DNA from: an uncultured Bacteroidia bacterium
Lineage (GTDB): Bacteria; Bacteroidota; Bacteroidia; Bacteroidales; UBA932
Length of the DNA: 5,592 nt
Assembly: GCA_902767355.1 (NCBI GenBank)
Contig: CACXHG010000129.1
Location: forward strand, 1-5,592
Direction of reading: 5' to 3'
Part shown: positions 1 through 5,592 of the stretch, in pieces
How the letters are laid out: every line of letters starts with the position of its first letter
Numbering within the stretch: position 1 is the stretch's first letter
Position numbers and translations under genes: made by a program
The notes under the pieces: generated by a model
The model's database searches: none
Seen by the model: only the letters and a program-made list of their open reading frames with translations
Told to the model about the DNA's origin: nothing

Positions 1-1062
1 AACGTTGTGATAATTGGCGGGGGCCCCGCCGGAATAGAGGCGGCCCGCAATCTGGCCAGGCTGGGCCATACTCCCATCCTGCTGGAAAAATCTGACCGTC
101 TGGGCGGGCATCTGGCGCGCTGGGACAGGCTGTTTCCCGAGGGCACGAGCGCTGACTCGGTGCTGGAGGCGATGCTCAAGGACATGGAGGGCGTGAAATA
201 TTTCACCGACACCGACATCACCTCCATCAACCCCCTGGCCGGCCGCTATCAGGTCAGGCTCACCAATGGCATCTCCATTACGGCAGACGCCCTGCTGGTG
301 ACCACCGGCTTCGAGCTTTTCGACGCCTCCCTGAAGCAGGAATATGGCTACGGCATCTACGACCGCGTGATTACCAACGCCGACCTGGAGACTTATTTCC
401 AGACAAGGGACGACTGGCGCATCCAGGACCCCAAGGTGATAGGCTTTGTACACTGCGTGGGCAGCCGCGACGAGAAGGTCTGCAACCGCCAGTGTTCCAA
501 GGTATGCTGCGCCACTGCCGTCAAGCAGGCCCGCGAAATCAAACAGCTTTTCCCCGAGGCGACGGTGTACTGCTTCTATATGGACCTGCGCATGTTCGGC
601 CGCGGCTACGAGGATATGTACCTTAACGCCCAGCTGGACGGGGTGCGCTTTGTGCGCGGGCGCGTGTCCGAGGTGAGCGAGAACAAGGACGGCAGGCTGT
701 TCGTCAAGGCAGAAGATACCCTTATGAGCAAGCCGTTGCGCCTGAATATGGACCTGCTGGTGCTCATGAGCGGCATCGTGGCGCCTGCAGAAAACAAAGA
801 GTTTGCCCGCATGCTCAAGATACAGCTTGGACAGGACGGATTTTTCAACCCGCAGAATCCGATTGTGGCCCCGACGCTGTCGTCCCGCAAGGGGCTGTTT
901 TTCGCCGGCACCTGCACGGGGCCGAAAACCTTGCCCGAAACGCTCACTGAAGCCCGGGCTGCGGCTATGCAGATTAATGAATATTTGACAGAAGAAAAAA
1001 GTGGTAGACTTCGGTTTCAAACTCTCAAAGAGCTCCGCGATAGTGTTAAGCGAGACCGCTGA
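1..1062 (+). CDS. HdrA-like FAD/iron-sulfur oxidoreductase subunit (5' end cut by window edge)
   Basis: The frame is open from base 1 (353 codons, stop TGA 1060-1062), so the true start lies upstream, probably by only a few codons because the dinucleotide-binding fold begins at once. A GTG at position 7 falls inside that first strand and is an unlikely start. Seen, numbering codons from base 1: a Rossmann FAD motif GGGPAG (6-11) with the acidic strand end E29 and a GGH motif (35-37). A cysteine cluster C152-x8-C161-x3-C165-x3-C169-C170, within CVGSRD...CSKVCC, is the HdrA signature for a [4Fe-4S] cluster. A second FAD-contact segment, GLFFAGTC near 298-305, is followed by GPKTLPETLTEA. The ferredoxin domains of full methanogen HdrA are absent, so this is a short HdrA closer in plan to QmoA-type subunits. 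In Hdr complexes the family carries flavin and passes or bifurcates electrons to HdrC/HdrB. Here it heads an operon with HdrC-like and HdrED-like partners. The family call is secure; the electron donor and substrate are unknown. Confidence 0.93.
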   Translation, partial: NVVIIGGGPAGIEAARNLARLGHTPILLEKSDRLGGHLARWDRLFPEGTSADSVLEAMLKDMEGVKYFTDTDITSINPLAGRYQVRLTNGISITADALLVTTGFELFDASLKQEYGYGIYDRVITNADLETYFQTRDDWRIQDPKVIGFVHCVGSRDEKVCNRQCSKVCCATAVKQAREIKQLFPEATVYCFYMDLRMFGRGYEDMYLNAQLDGVRFVRGRVSEVSENKDGRLFVKAEDTLMSKPLRLNMDLLVLMSGIVAPAENKEFARMLKIQLGQDGFFNPQNPIVAPTLSSRKGLFFAGTCTGPKTLPETLTEARAAAMQINEYLTEEKSGRLRFQTLKELRDSVKRDR

Positions 1063-1333
1063 TCCTCGTTTTGCACGATTGGTGGCCTTGGAGCCCGACG
1101 TAATGCGGTGCATGTCCTGCGGGTCGTGCGCCGGCAGTTGCACGGCCGCGTCTTTCACCACGCTTTCCCTGCGCAGGGTCATCCTGGATCTGCAGAGGGG
1201 GCAGACGGCGGATGCCACCGGCCAGATAAAGCACTGTATGCTGTGCGGCAAATGCACTCTGGTTTGCCCCAGGGGGCTGAATACCCGCCATATCATTCTC
1301 AGCATACTGCAGGTTTACAAAGAAGAGGAGTAG
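1001..1333 (+). CDS. HdrC-like 2x[4Fe-4S] ferredoxin subunit
   Basis: This is a 110-residue soluble protein with two ferredoxin-type motifs: C37-x2-C40-x2-C43-x3-C47, followed by Thr instead of the usual Pro, and C79-x2-C82-x2-C85-x3-C89-Pro. This spacing and size match HdrC, which carries electrons between the HdrA flavin and the HdrB/D catalytic site. The start is taken as GTG 1001. An in-frame TGA at 986-988 excludes anything longer, and the 36 residues before the first cysteine resemble the N-terminal arm of this family. GTG 1043 and ATG 1103 are later options, but the latter leaves almost nothing before the first cluster. With the GTG 1001 start the gene overlaps the HdrA-like gene by 62 nt, which suggests translational coupling. 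No clear Shine-Dalgarno sequence precedes it (only an A-rich run), which is normal for Bacteroidota. The product call is confident; the exact start is moderately sure. Confidence 0.9.
   Translation: MVDFGFKLSKSSAIVLSETADPRFARLVALEPDVMRCMSCGSCAGSCTAASFTTLSLRRVILDLQRGQTADATGQIKHCMLCGKCTLVCPRGLNTRHIILSILQVYKEEE
1326..1330 (+). promoter_or_regulatory. Shine-Dalgarno-like AGGAG before the HdrED-like gene
   Basis: AGGAG ends at the base before the HdrC stop codon (TAG 1331-1333) and lies 6 nt before the ATG at 1337, which is ideal spacing. It supports that ATG as the start. Such a motif is notable because the start of the next gene lacks one and Bacteroidota use them little. The sequence also encodes the Glu-rich C-terminus of HdrC, so it could be incidental. 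Confidence 0.5.
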
Positions 1334-1336
1334 GCT

Positions 1337-3139
1337 ATGGAAGAGAGATTTGCGCTTAGCTTCGATCCGTTCGTGCTGCCGTTCATGGTGGGCACGTACT
1401 TCGTGTTCGCCTGGTGCATCGCGGCCATAATCAAGGTTCTTTCCCAGCTTCCGGCCACCGACCGCCACAGGTTCTACCGTTCGCTGATCACGCCCCAGAA
1501 CATAGTCAAGAACATAAGGGATATCTTCTGCGACTGCCTGCTTCACGTGCGGCTGTGGAAGCGCAACCGCCTGCTGGGCTACATGCATTCCAGCATAGCC
1601 TTCGGCTGGTTTATGATTATCCTCATAGGTCATATAGAAACCATACTCTATGTCCCCAACAGGGTGCACCTGCTCTATTATCCCATCTTCTTCCGCTATT
1701 TCATGAAGGTGCACGAGATCCATCTGCAGGGCGCGCTGCTGTTCTTTCTGATGGACTTTTTCCTGCTGGTGATCCTGAGCGGCATAGCCCTGGCCATCTT
1801 CAAGCGCTTCCGCTCGCGGGCTCTCGGTATGCGCCGCACCACCCGCCTGACGCTCACCGACCGTATAGGAATGTATGCCCTCTGGTCTATATTCCCGCTG
1901 CGCTGGATTGCCGAAGGCTTCACCGCAGGGGTTGCCGGCGGCAGTTTCATGACCATCCCCATCAACTGGCTGCTCAAGAATTTTATGAGCAACCCGGAGA
2001 ACTTTACCGCCGCCTGGTGGGCATATTCCATCGCGCTGGGCACCTTCATGTTTGTGCTGCCGTTCTCGCGCTACATGCACATCCCCGCAGAGATGATGCT
2101 CATACCCATGCGCAACGCCGGCCTCAAGGTGCGGCACTACCGCCGCGGCTTTGCGCTCGCCCAGGTTTATTCCTGCCCCAGCTGCGGCGTGTGCATAGAT
2201 GCCTGCCCGATGGGGGCCCAGAAGAAGAATAATTCCCTGGCTACGGTATATCTGAACCGCCAGATAAAGCGCAAGAACGAGGAAAAGCTCAATAAGATTT
2301 CCGACGCCTGCCTGATGTGCGGCAAGTGCGAGGCCCTCTGCCAGATAAAGGTGTCGGCCACCGGATTGAGGCAGGACATACGCTCCCGCCGGCAATATGG
2401 CATCCATCAGGACTATGGCTATCTGGGCGGGGTAAGCGCCGCTGCAGGATCTGGCAAGGTGCTCTACTATGCCGGCTGCATGACTTCGCTCACGCCGGTG
2501 ATCAAGCGCTCGGTGGCCGCCCTGCTGGACAGAGCCGGGGTGGACTGGTCCAATATGGATGCCGACGGCACAATCTGCTGCGGCCGTCCGCTGATTCTGG
2601 CAGGCAAGATGGACGAGGCCAAGGCGCTGATAGCCAAGAATACAGAAATAATAAAGTCTTCCGGGGCGGCAACGCTGCTGGTTTCCTGCCCCATCTGCTA
2701 CAGGGTGTTCAAAGAAGAGTATCAGCTGGATGGGGTTGAGGTCGTCCATTATACCGAGTATTTCAACAATCTTCTTTCCAGCGGCCGTCTGCCTGTAGAA
2801 AATTCCGGCCGGAAGCTGGTATATCACGATCCTTGCGAGCTCGGGCGCGGCTGCGGCATCTACGACCAGCCCCGCGAGGCCCTCTCTCACGTGGCCAGCC
2901 TCGTGCCGGCCGAGAAGGAGAGGGTAGAGAGCATCTGCTGCGGCGGTTCGCTGGGCAGCCTCACCCTGAACTGGGACGACCGGGGCGCGATAAGCGCCAA
3001 GTCGCTGGAGAATCTTATGTATTCCCATCCGGACGCCATAGTGACTGCCTGCCCGCTGTGCCTGAAGACCTACGCCCGCAGCGCCAAGGTGCCGGTGAAA
3101 GACTTTGCAGAGATAATTAACGACAATTTAAAGCAATAA
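1337..3139 (+). CDS. Membrane HdrE-HdrD (DsrM-DsrK-like) fusion: cytochrome b-like domain, 2x[4Fe-4S], two CCG domains
   Basis: This 600-residue protein has three modules. (1) The N-terminal membrane domain has about five hydrophobic segments (roughly 11-33, 83-106, 130-153, 174-200, 227-246). Histidines H84, H99, H129 and H248 at segment ends are candidate heme b ligands, as in the NarI/HdrE/DsrM superfamily. (2) A two-cluster ferredoxin domain has C280-x2-C283-x2-C286-x3-C290-Pro and C325-x2-C328-x2-C331-x3-C335, the last followed by Gln. (3) An HdrB/HdrD-type domain has two complete CCG motifs: C381-x32-CC(414,415)-x35-C451-x2-C454 and C500-x33-CC(534,535)-x36-C572-x2-C575. In HdrB/HdrD such motifs bind the non-cubane [4Fe-4S] clusters that cleave disulfides. 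The expected role is electron exchange between menaquinone/menaquinol in the membrane and a thiol/disulfide-type substrate in the cytoplasm, with the HdrA- and HdrC-like proteins as partners. ATG 1337 is supported by an AGGAG 6 nt upstream; the gap to HdrC is 3 nt. The substrate cannot be read from sequence; CoM/CoB heterodisulfide is unlikely in a bacterium. Confidence 0.93.
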   Translation: MEERFALSFDPFVLPFMVGTYFVFAWCIAAIIKVLSQLPATDRHRFYRSLITPQNIVKNIRDIFCDCLLHVRLWKRNRLLGYMHSSIAFGWFMIILIGHIETILYVPNRVHLLYYPIFFRYFMKVHEIHLQGALLFFLMDFFLLVILSGIALAIFKRFRSRALGMRRTTRLTLTDRIGMYALWSIFPLRWIAEGFTAGVAGGSFMTIPINWLLKNFMSNPENFTAAWWAYSIALGTFMFVLPFSRYMHIPAEMMLIPMRNAGLKVRHYRRGFALAQVYSCPSCGVCIDACPMGAQKKNNSLATVYLNRQIKRKNEEKLNKISDACLMCGKCEALCQIKVSATGLRQDIRSRRQYGIHQDYGYLGGVSAAAGSGKVLYYAGCMTSLTPVIKRSVAALLDRAGVDWSNMDADGTICCGRPLILAGKMDEAKALIAKNTEIIKSSGAATLLVSCPICYRVFKEEYQLDGVEVVHYTEYFNNLLSSGRLPVENSGRKLVYHDPCELGRGCGIYDQPREALSHVASLVPAEKERVESICCGGSLGSLTLNWDDRGAISAKSLENLMYSHPDAIVTACPLCLKTYARSAKVPVKDFAEIINDNLKQ

Positions 3140-3143
3140 TCTT

Positions 3144-4415
3144 ATGGGCAAATATAAATTGATGACTGTGGCCACGGGCCGCGTGTTCGACGATGCAGGC
3201 TGGACTCTGGCCGATCCCGAATGTCCCTCGCCGTCTATGGTGCGGGCCATCTACGACAAAAAGCAGATAGAATTCGGCCCGGCATCGGCCGGTCTCTACC
3301 GTTTCGACGACTGGCTGCCGGTCCACCGCCGTCTGGAGGGCAGCGCCCCCACCGTCACCTATAAGAGCAAGAAGCTCGGTGCAGCCGTCGGTCTGGAGAA
3401 TCTCTACATAGCGTTCTCCGGCTGGTGGCCCGAGATGGGCGCCAGGATGTCCACCTGCACCTTCAAGGAGACCGAGGCCTTCAGCGTATGCGCGCGCCTG
3501 CCCGAAGGGGACGGCCGCATATTGGTGGTATCTTCTGCCGGAAACACCGCGCGCGCGTTTGCCCGCGTCTGCTCCGAGAACAACATCCCGCTGGTGCTCA
3601 CCGTGCCGTGGGACTGCCGCCAGGCCCTCTGGTTCAAGAAAGCTTTGAACCCTTGCGTGAAGCTCATCTGCACGCCTGCCGGCACCGATTATTTCGATGC
3701 CATCGCCCTCGGCGATGCCATTGCCGCTTCGCCCCGCTTCCTGGCAGAGGGCGGCGCCAAGAATGTTGCCCGCCGCGACGGAATGGCCACCACGGTGCTC
3801 TCTGCAGCCGAGGTCATAGGCCGCATCCCCGACTGCTATTTCCAGGCAATCGGCAGCGGCACCGGCACCATCGCCGCCTGGGAGGCCAACCTGCGCCTGA
3901 AGGAAGACGGCCGCTTCGGCAGCCACAAGATGAAGCTTTTCCCATCGCAGAATATCCCCTTCACGCCGATGTACGACGCCTGGAAGGCGGGCAGCCGCGC
4001 GCTGCTGCCTATGGACGACGACGATGCCCGCGCCAAGGCCCTGGCCATAGACGCCAAGGTGCTTTCTAACCGCAAGCCGCCGTATTCCATCGCCGGGGGC
4101 GTCTATGACGCACTGTGCGATGCCGGAGGCGACATAGAACTGACAACCAACGAGGACATCAAGCGCTGCCAGGCGATGTTTGCCGAGTGCGAAGGCGTGG
4201 ATATACATCCGGCTGCGGCAGTGGCCCTGCAGGGCATGATAAACGCCGTGAAGGCCGGCAAAATCGAGCGCGACGCCGTGGCCATGCTAAACGTCACCGG
4301 CGGCGGCGAGCAACTCTGCCGCTCCACGGGCGAAGAATTCATGCTTGAACCCGCCGCGATTATGTCAGCTGGCGAAAAAGATGTAATTTTGCGCGTCGAA
4401 CAATTGTTCGAATAG
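3144..4415 (+). CDS. Cysteate synthase (PLP-dependent, threonine synthase superfamily)
   Basis: This 423-residue enzyme should convert O-phospho-L-serine and sulfite to L-cysteate and phosphate in the cytoplasm. Seen: TFKETEA with K108 as the PLP Schiff-base lysine (SFKD/E-type motif of fold-type II enzymes), SSAGNTARAF (130-139) with N134 at the PLP ring, a glycine-rich phosphate loop GSGTGT (237-242), and TGGG (385-388) near the C-terminus. Segments such as RFDDWLP, the aromatic SGWWPEMGA stretch before the lysine, GGAKNVARRDGM and YFQAIGSGTG fit, from memory, the cysteate synthase family first described in Methanosarcina (coenzyme M pathway) rather than true threonine synthase. In Bacteroidota the product feeds cysteate-fatty acyl transferase to make capnine and sulfonolipids. 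The ATG lies 4 nt after the HdrED stop with no Shine-Dalgarno sequence, so it is very probably co-transcribed. No acyl transferase gene is visible here. A threonine synthase-like enzyme of other specificity is the main alternative. Confidence 0.85.
   Translation: MGKYKLMTVATGRVFDDAGWTLADPECPSPSMVRAIYDKKQIEFGPASAGLYRFDDWLPVHRRLEGSAPTVTYKSKKLGAAVGLENLYIAFSGWWPEMGARMSTCTFKETEAFSVCARLPEGDGRILVVSSAGNTARAFARVCSENNIPLVLTVPWDCRQALWFKKALNPCVKLICTPAGTDYFDAIALGDAIAASPRFLAEGGAKNVARRDGMATTVLSAAEVIGRIPDCYFQAIGSGTGTIAAWEANLRLKEDGRFGSHKMKLFPSQNIPFTPMYDAWKAGSRALLPMDDDDARAKALAIDAKVLSNRKPPYSIAGGVYDALCDAGGDIELTTNEDIKRCQAMFAECEGVDIHPAAAVALQGMINAVKAGKIERDAVAMLNVTGGGEQLCRSTGEEFMLEPAAIMSAGEKDVILRVEQLFE
4384..4391 (+). 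promoter_or_regulatory. Candidate Bacteroidota -7 promoter box for rnpB
   Basis: TAATTTTG matches the Bacteroidota sigma-ABfr -7 consensus TAnnTTTG at every fixed base. It lies within the last codons of the cysteate synthase gene and would start transcription at about 4394-4398, some 30 nt before the mature 5' end of rnpB. The matching -33 TTTG element is weak (only an ATTATG at the right distance), and a six-base match is expected a few times by chance in a window this size. Placement before a strongly expressed RNA gene is the main support. Confidence 0.4.
4396..4411 (+). repeat. Perfect 16-bp palindrome before rnpB
   Basis: TCGAACAATTGTTCGA is its own reverse complement over all 16 bases. 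It sits in the last codons of cysteate synthase, ends 1 nt before the stop codon (TAG 4413-4415), and lies between the candidate -7 box and the 5' end of rnpB. As DNA it could be a dimeric regulator site near the start of transcription. As RNA it could fold into a 6-bp stem with an AAUU loop that marks a processing point. No T-run follows, so it is not an intrinsic terminator. Function unproven. Confidence 0.5.
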
Positions 4416-4424
4416 TTCATTGAC

Positions 4425-4778
4425 AGGTGAGGCGCTCTATCGGGAATCGTCTTCGGGCGGTTTCAGGAAAGTCCGGGCAGCACAGGGCGGCACGCTGTGG
4501 AAAGCACAGATAGGCGTAAGTTTATGCTGCGCGTAACAGAAAACAACCGGCCCTTCCGGGGCCAAGGGTGAAAACGCGGGGTAAGAGCCCACGACCGCGG
4601 GCGGCGACGTCAGCGGGGTACGCGTCCGTGCGCTGCAAGACCAAATATACCGGCACATAAGGGTTGCCCGCCCTTTGCCGGGGGGTAGGTTGCACCAGAT
4701 AAATGATAGAGGGGGTGGAGTACGGACCCTTCATCGGGTCATCCGCCACCCTACAGAACCCGGCTTACAGCCTCACCT
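4425..4778 (+). ncRNA. rnpB: RNase P RNA (bacterial A-type), catalytic subunit
   Basis: This is the RNA component of RNase P, which cleaves the 5' leader from pre-tRNAs. The ends are set by the P1 helix: 4425-4433 (AGGTGAGGC) pairs over 9 bp with 4770-4778. Next comes a P3 hairpin, 4445-4451/4456-4462, with a UUCG loop. Conserved core elements follow: AGGAAAGTCCGGGC (4465-4478) forms helix P4 with AGAACCCGGCTTA (4755-4767). An AAGGGTGAAAA block (4564-4574) and GTAAGAG (4581-4587) represent the P11-P12 specificity region. GGTAGGTTG (4684-4692) is the L15 element that pairs with the tRNA CCA end, and AGATAAATGAT (4697-4707) is the conserved joining strand before P18. Length (about 354 nt) is normal. 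It follows cysteate synthase by 9 nt and is followed directly by an intrinsic terminator. Precise mature ends may differ by a few bases. Confidence 0.97.
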
Positions 4779-4786
4779 TTTACCAT

Positions 4787-4820
4787 AACGGAACTCCGAG
4801 AGGGGTTCCGTTTTTATTTT
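4787..4820 (+). terminator. Rho-independent terminator of rnpB
   Basis: An 11-bp stem, 4787-4797 with 4802-4812 (one G-T pair, otherwise Watson-Crick), is closed by a GAGA tetraloop of the GNRA type and followed by TTTTTATTTT to 4820. It begins 8 nt after the P1 helix of rnpB. The U-tract runs into the 3' end of the convergent TonB-like gene. On the minus strand the stem is not followed by a T-run, so it is strong mainly in the plus direction. Confidence 0.93.
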
Positions 4821-5587
4821 ACCTTGAAGATGTAGGTGATGGTGCCTTCCTGGGCTTCGGGGGCGGATTGGGAGACGTTGAAATGGGCGCCGAGGGCGGC
4901 CTTGCGGGCGCTTTCGCGCAGGCGGCTGTCGCTGATGGTGGTGCCGGCGGCCCCCGGTACGGCGCTGATGACCTTGCCCTGGCGGTTGACTATGATTTTG
5001 ACGACTATGCGGCCGCCGTCGCCGGACTCGAACGACGGCAGGGGCAGGTAGCCGACCACTGTGCGGCCCTCGAGCTTGGCGGAGGGCTCGCCTTCGGTGG
5101 TGCCGGTCTTGGTGTTGCCCTTGGGATGGCCGGCGGTGAGTGACTCGGAAACCCTGTCTGCCACCTGCTGGGCGAGGGTGTCCTTGTCGGAATTATGGGC
5201 GGAGGAAAAGAGCGCCCTCTTGTCGATTTCCTTCTCGCGGGGCGGCTCGGGAACTTCCACGTCGCCCTTATCGCCAACGGTGCTCTCCTGGCTCAGGTTG
5301 GGTCGTTTGGCCACTGTCCGGGCTTCGGAGCGCTGCACCAGCTTGACTGGCTGCTTGGGCTGGGGCTCCTCGGTGCGGGGTTGCTTGCCGGCAGCTACCT
5401 CTATCTTCTGGGGTTCGGGCTCGGGCAGCTCTTCCGGCTCCATCTCTATCAGGATTTCTGTGTCGTGGGGCCGTGCCGTGGGCGAGATGTTTGTGTATGA
5501 GCAAAGCACGAAAGCAAGCAAGGCGAAGCCTATCGCAGACATAGTCCCGATAAACCTCGCTTTTGATTCGTATCCGTAGAGTGCCAT
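4814..5587 (-). CDS. TonB/TolA-like energy transducer, Bacteroidales type
   Basis: This 257-residue envelope protein has the three-part TonB plan. A short cytoplasmic start precedes one membrane anchor (about residues 13-31). A charged, proline-rich periplasmic linker follows, with an EPEELPEPEP stretch (50-59) and further PEPP and QPKQP pieces. A C-terminal TonB-type domain (about 174-257) contains GRTVVGYLPLP, GRIVVKIIVNRQGKVI and a final ITYIFKVK strand. TonB proteins pass proton-motive-force energy from ExbB/ExbD to outer-membrane receptors. Bacteroidales carry many, often with an exbB/exbD pair upstream; here the upstream side is outside the window. The ATG (5585-5587, read in reverse) comes directly after AGGAT, too close for a normal ribosome site. 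It fits the protein plan, but a start beyond the window edge cannot be fully excluded. The stop (TAA, 4814-4816) is 1 nt from the rnpB terminator stem. It is often annotated as TolA-like; which outer-membrane system it serves is unknown. Confidence 0.88.
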   Translation of the reverse strand: MALYGYESKARFIGTMSAIGFALLAFVLCSYTNISPTARPHDTEILIEMEPEELPEPEPQKIEVAAGKQPRTEEPQPKQPVKLVQRSEARTVAKRPNLSQESTVGDKGDVEVPEPPREKEIDKRALFSSAHNSDKDTLAQQVADRVSESLTAGHPKGNTKTGTTEGEPSAKLEGRTVVGYLPLPSFESGDGGRIVVKIIVNRQGKVISAVPGAAGTTISDSRLRESARKAALGAHFNVSQSAPEAQEGTITYIFKVK

Positions 5588-5592
5588 ATCCT

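Noticed and set aside
960..1070. Possible frameshift between the HdrA- and HdrC-like genes
   Set aside because: Both proteins look complete at the junction: the HdrA FAD segment is finished by about codon 320 and HdrC has its own start after an in-frame stop. They are separate subunits in most Hdr systems, so no frameshift is needed.
1046..3028. Very long open frame of 660 codons on the minus strand opposite the HdrC- and HdrED-like genes
   Set aside because: Its translation is His/Ala/Gly/Gln-rich low-meaning sequence with no recognisable domain. The plus strand carries complete cysteine motifs throughout. Long antisense frames are common opposite GC-rich genes with biased codon use.
3117..4208. 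Open frame of 363 codons on the minus strand opposite cysteate synthase
   Set aside because: Same antisense effect: no domain or motif in the translation, while the plus-strand frame shows all PLP-enzyme motifs.
4437..4749. Short minus-strand open frames within the RNase P RNA region
   Set aside because: They overlap the structured RNA gene entirely and show no protein family features.
4703..5143. Open frame on the plus strand running from rnpB into the TonB-like gene
   Set aside because: It begins inside the conserved core of RNase P RNA, passes through the terminator and lies antisense to a good TonB domain; the product is a Gly/Ala-rich shadow.
1..5592. CRISPR arrays, insertion sequences, tRNA genes
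   Set aside because: No regularly spaced repeats, transposase-like proteins, terminal inverted repeats or tRNA cloverleaf sequences were seen on either strand by eye.

Overview
The window looks like a chromosomal segment of a fairly GC-rich member of the Bacteroidota, most likely a gut Bacteroidales. Alistipes or another member of the Rikenellaceae is my best guess, but it is inference only. The clues are a Bacteroidales-style TonB-like protein at the right end (minus strand), a promoter-like TAnnTTTG box, mostly non-Shine-Dalgarno gene starts, and a cysteate synthase, an enzyme tied in this phylum to sulfonolipid (capnine) synthesis.

Left part (1-4415, plus strand): a tightly packed four-gene operon whose first gene is cut by the window edge. 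It encodes an HdrA-like FAD/Fe-S flavoprotein, a small HdrC-like protein with two [4Fe-4S] motifs, and a 600-residue fusion of a membrane cytochrome-b-like (HdrE/NarI/DsrM type) domain, a two-cluster ferredoxin domain and a catalytic HdrB/HdrD domain with two complete CCG motifs. The last gene is a PLP-dependent cysteate synthase of the threonine synthase superfamily. The gaps are a 62-nt overlap, 3 nt and 4 nt, so co-transcription is likely.

Middle (about 4384-4820, plus strand): the RNA component of RNase P (rnpB), recognised from its P1 closing helix, its conserved regions and an intrinsic terminator. A promoter-like box and a perfect 16-bp palindrome lie just upstream, inside the end of the cysteate synthase gene. 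Right part (4814-5587, minus strand): a TonB/TolA-like energy transducer that converges on rnpB, with its stop codon inside the U-tract of the rnpB terminator.

Working model (inference): the three Hdr-like proteins form a membrane complex that passes electrons between the menaquinone pool and a thiol/disulfide or other sulfur substrate through the HdrA flavin. Its linkage to cysteate synthase (O-phosphoserine + sulfite to cysteate) suggests that the complex supplies, detoxifies or balances a reduced sulfur species, possibly sulfite, for sulfonolipid synthesis. This linkage is the most interesting feature of the window. rnpB and the TonB-like gene appear to be unrelated housekeeping neighbours.
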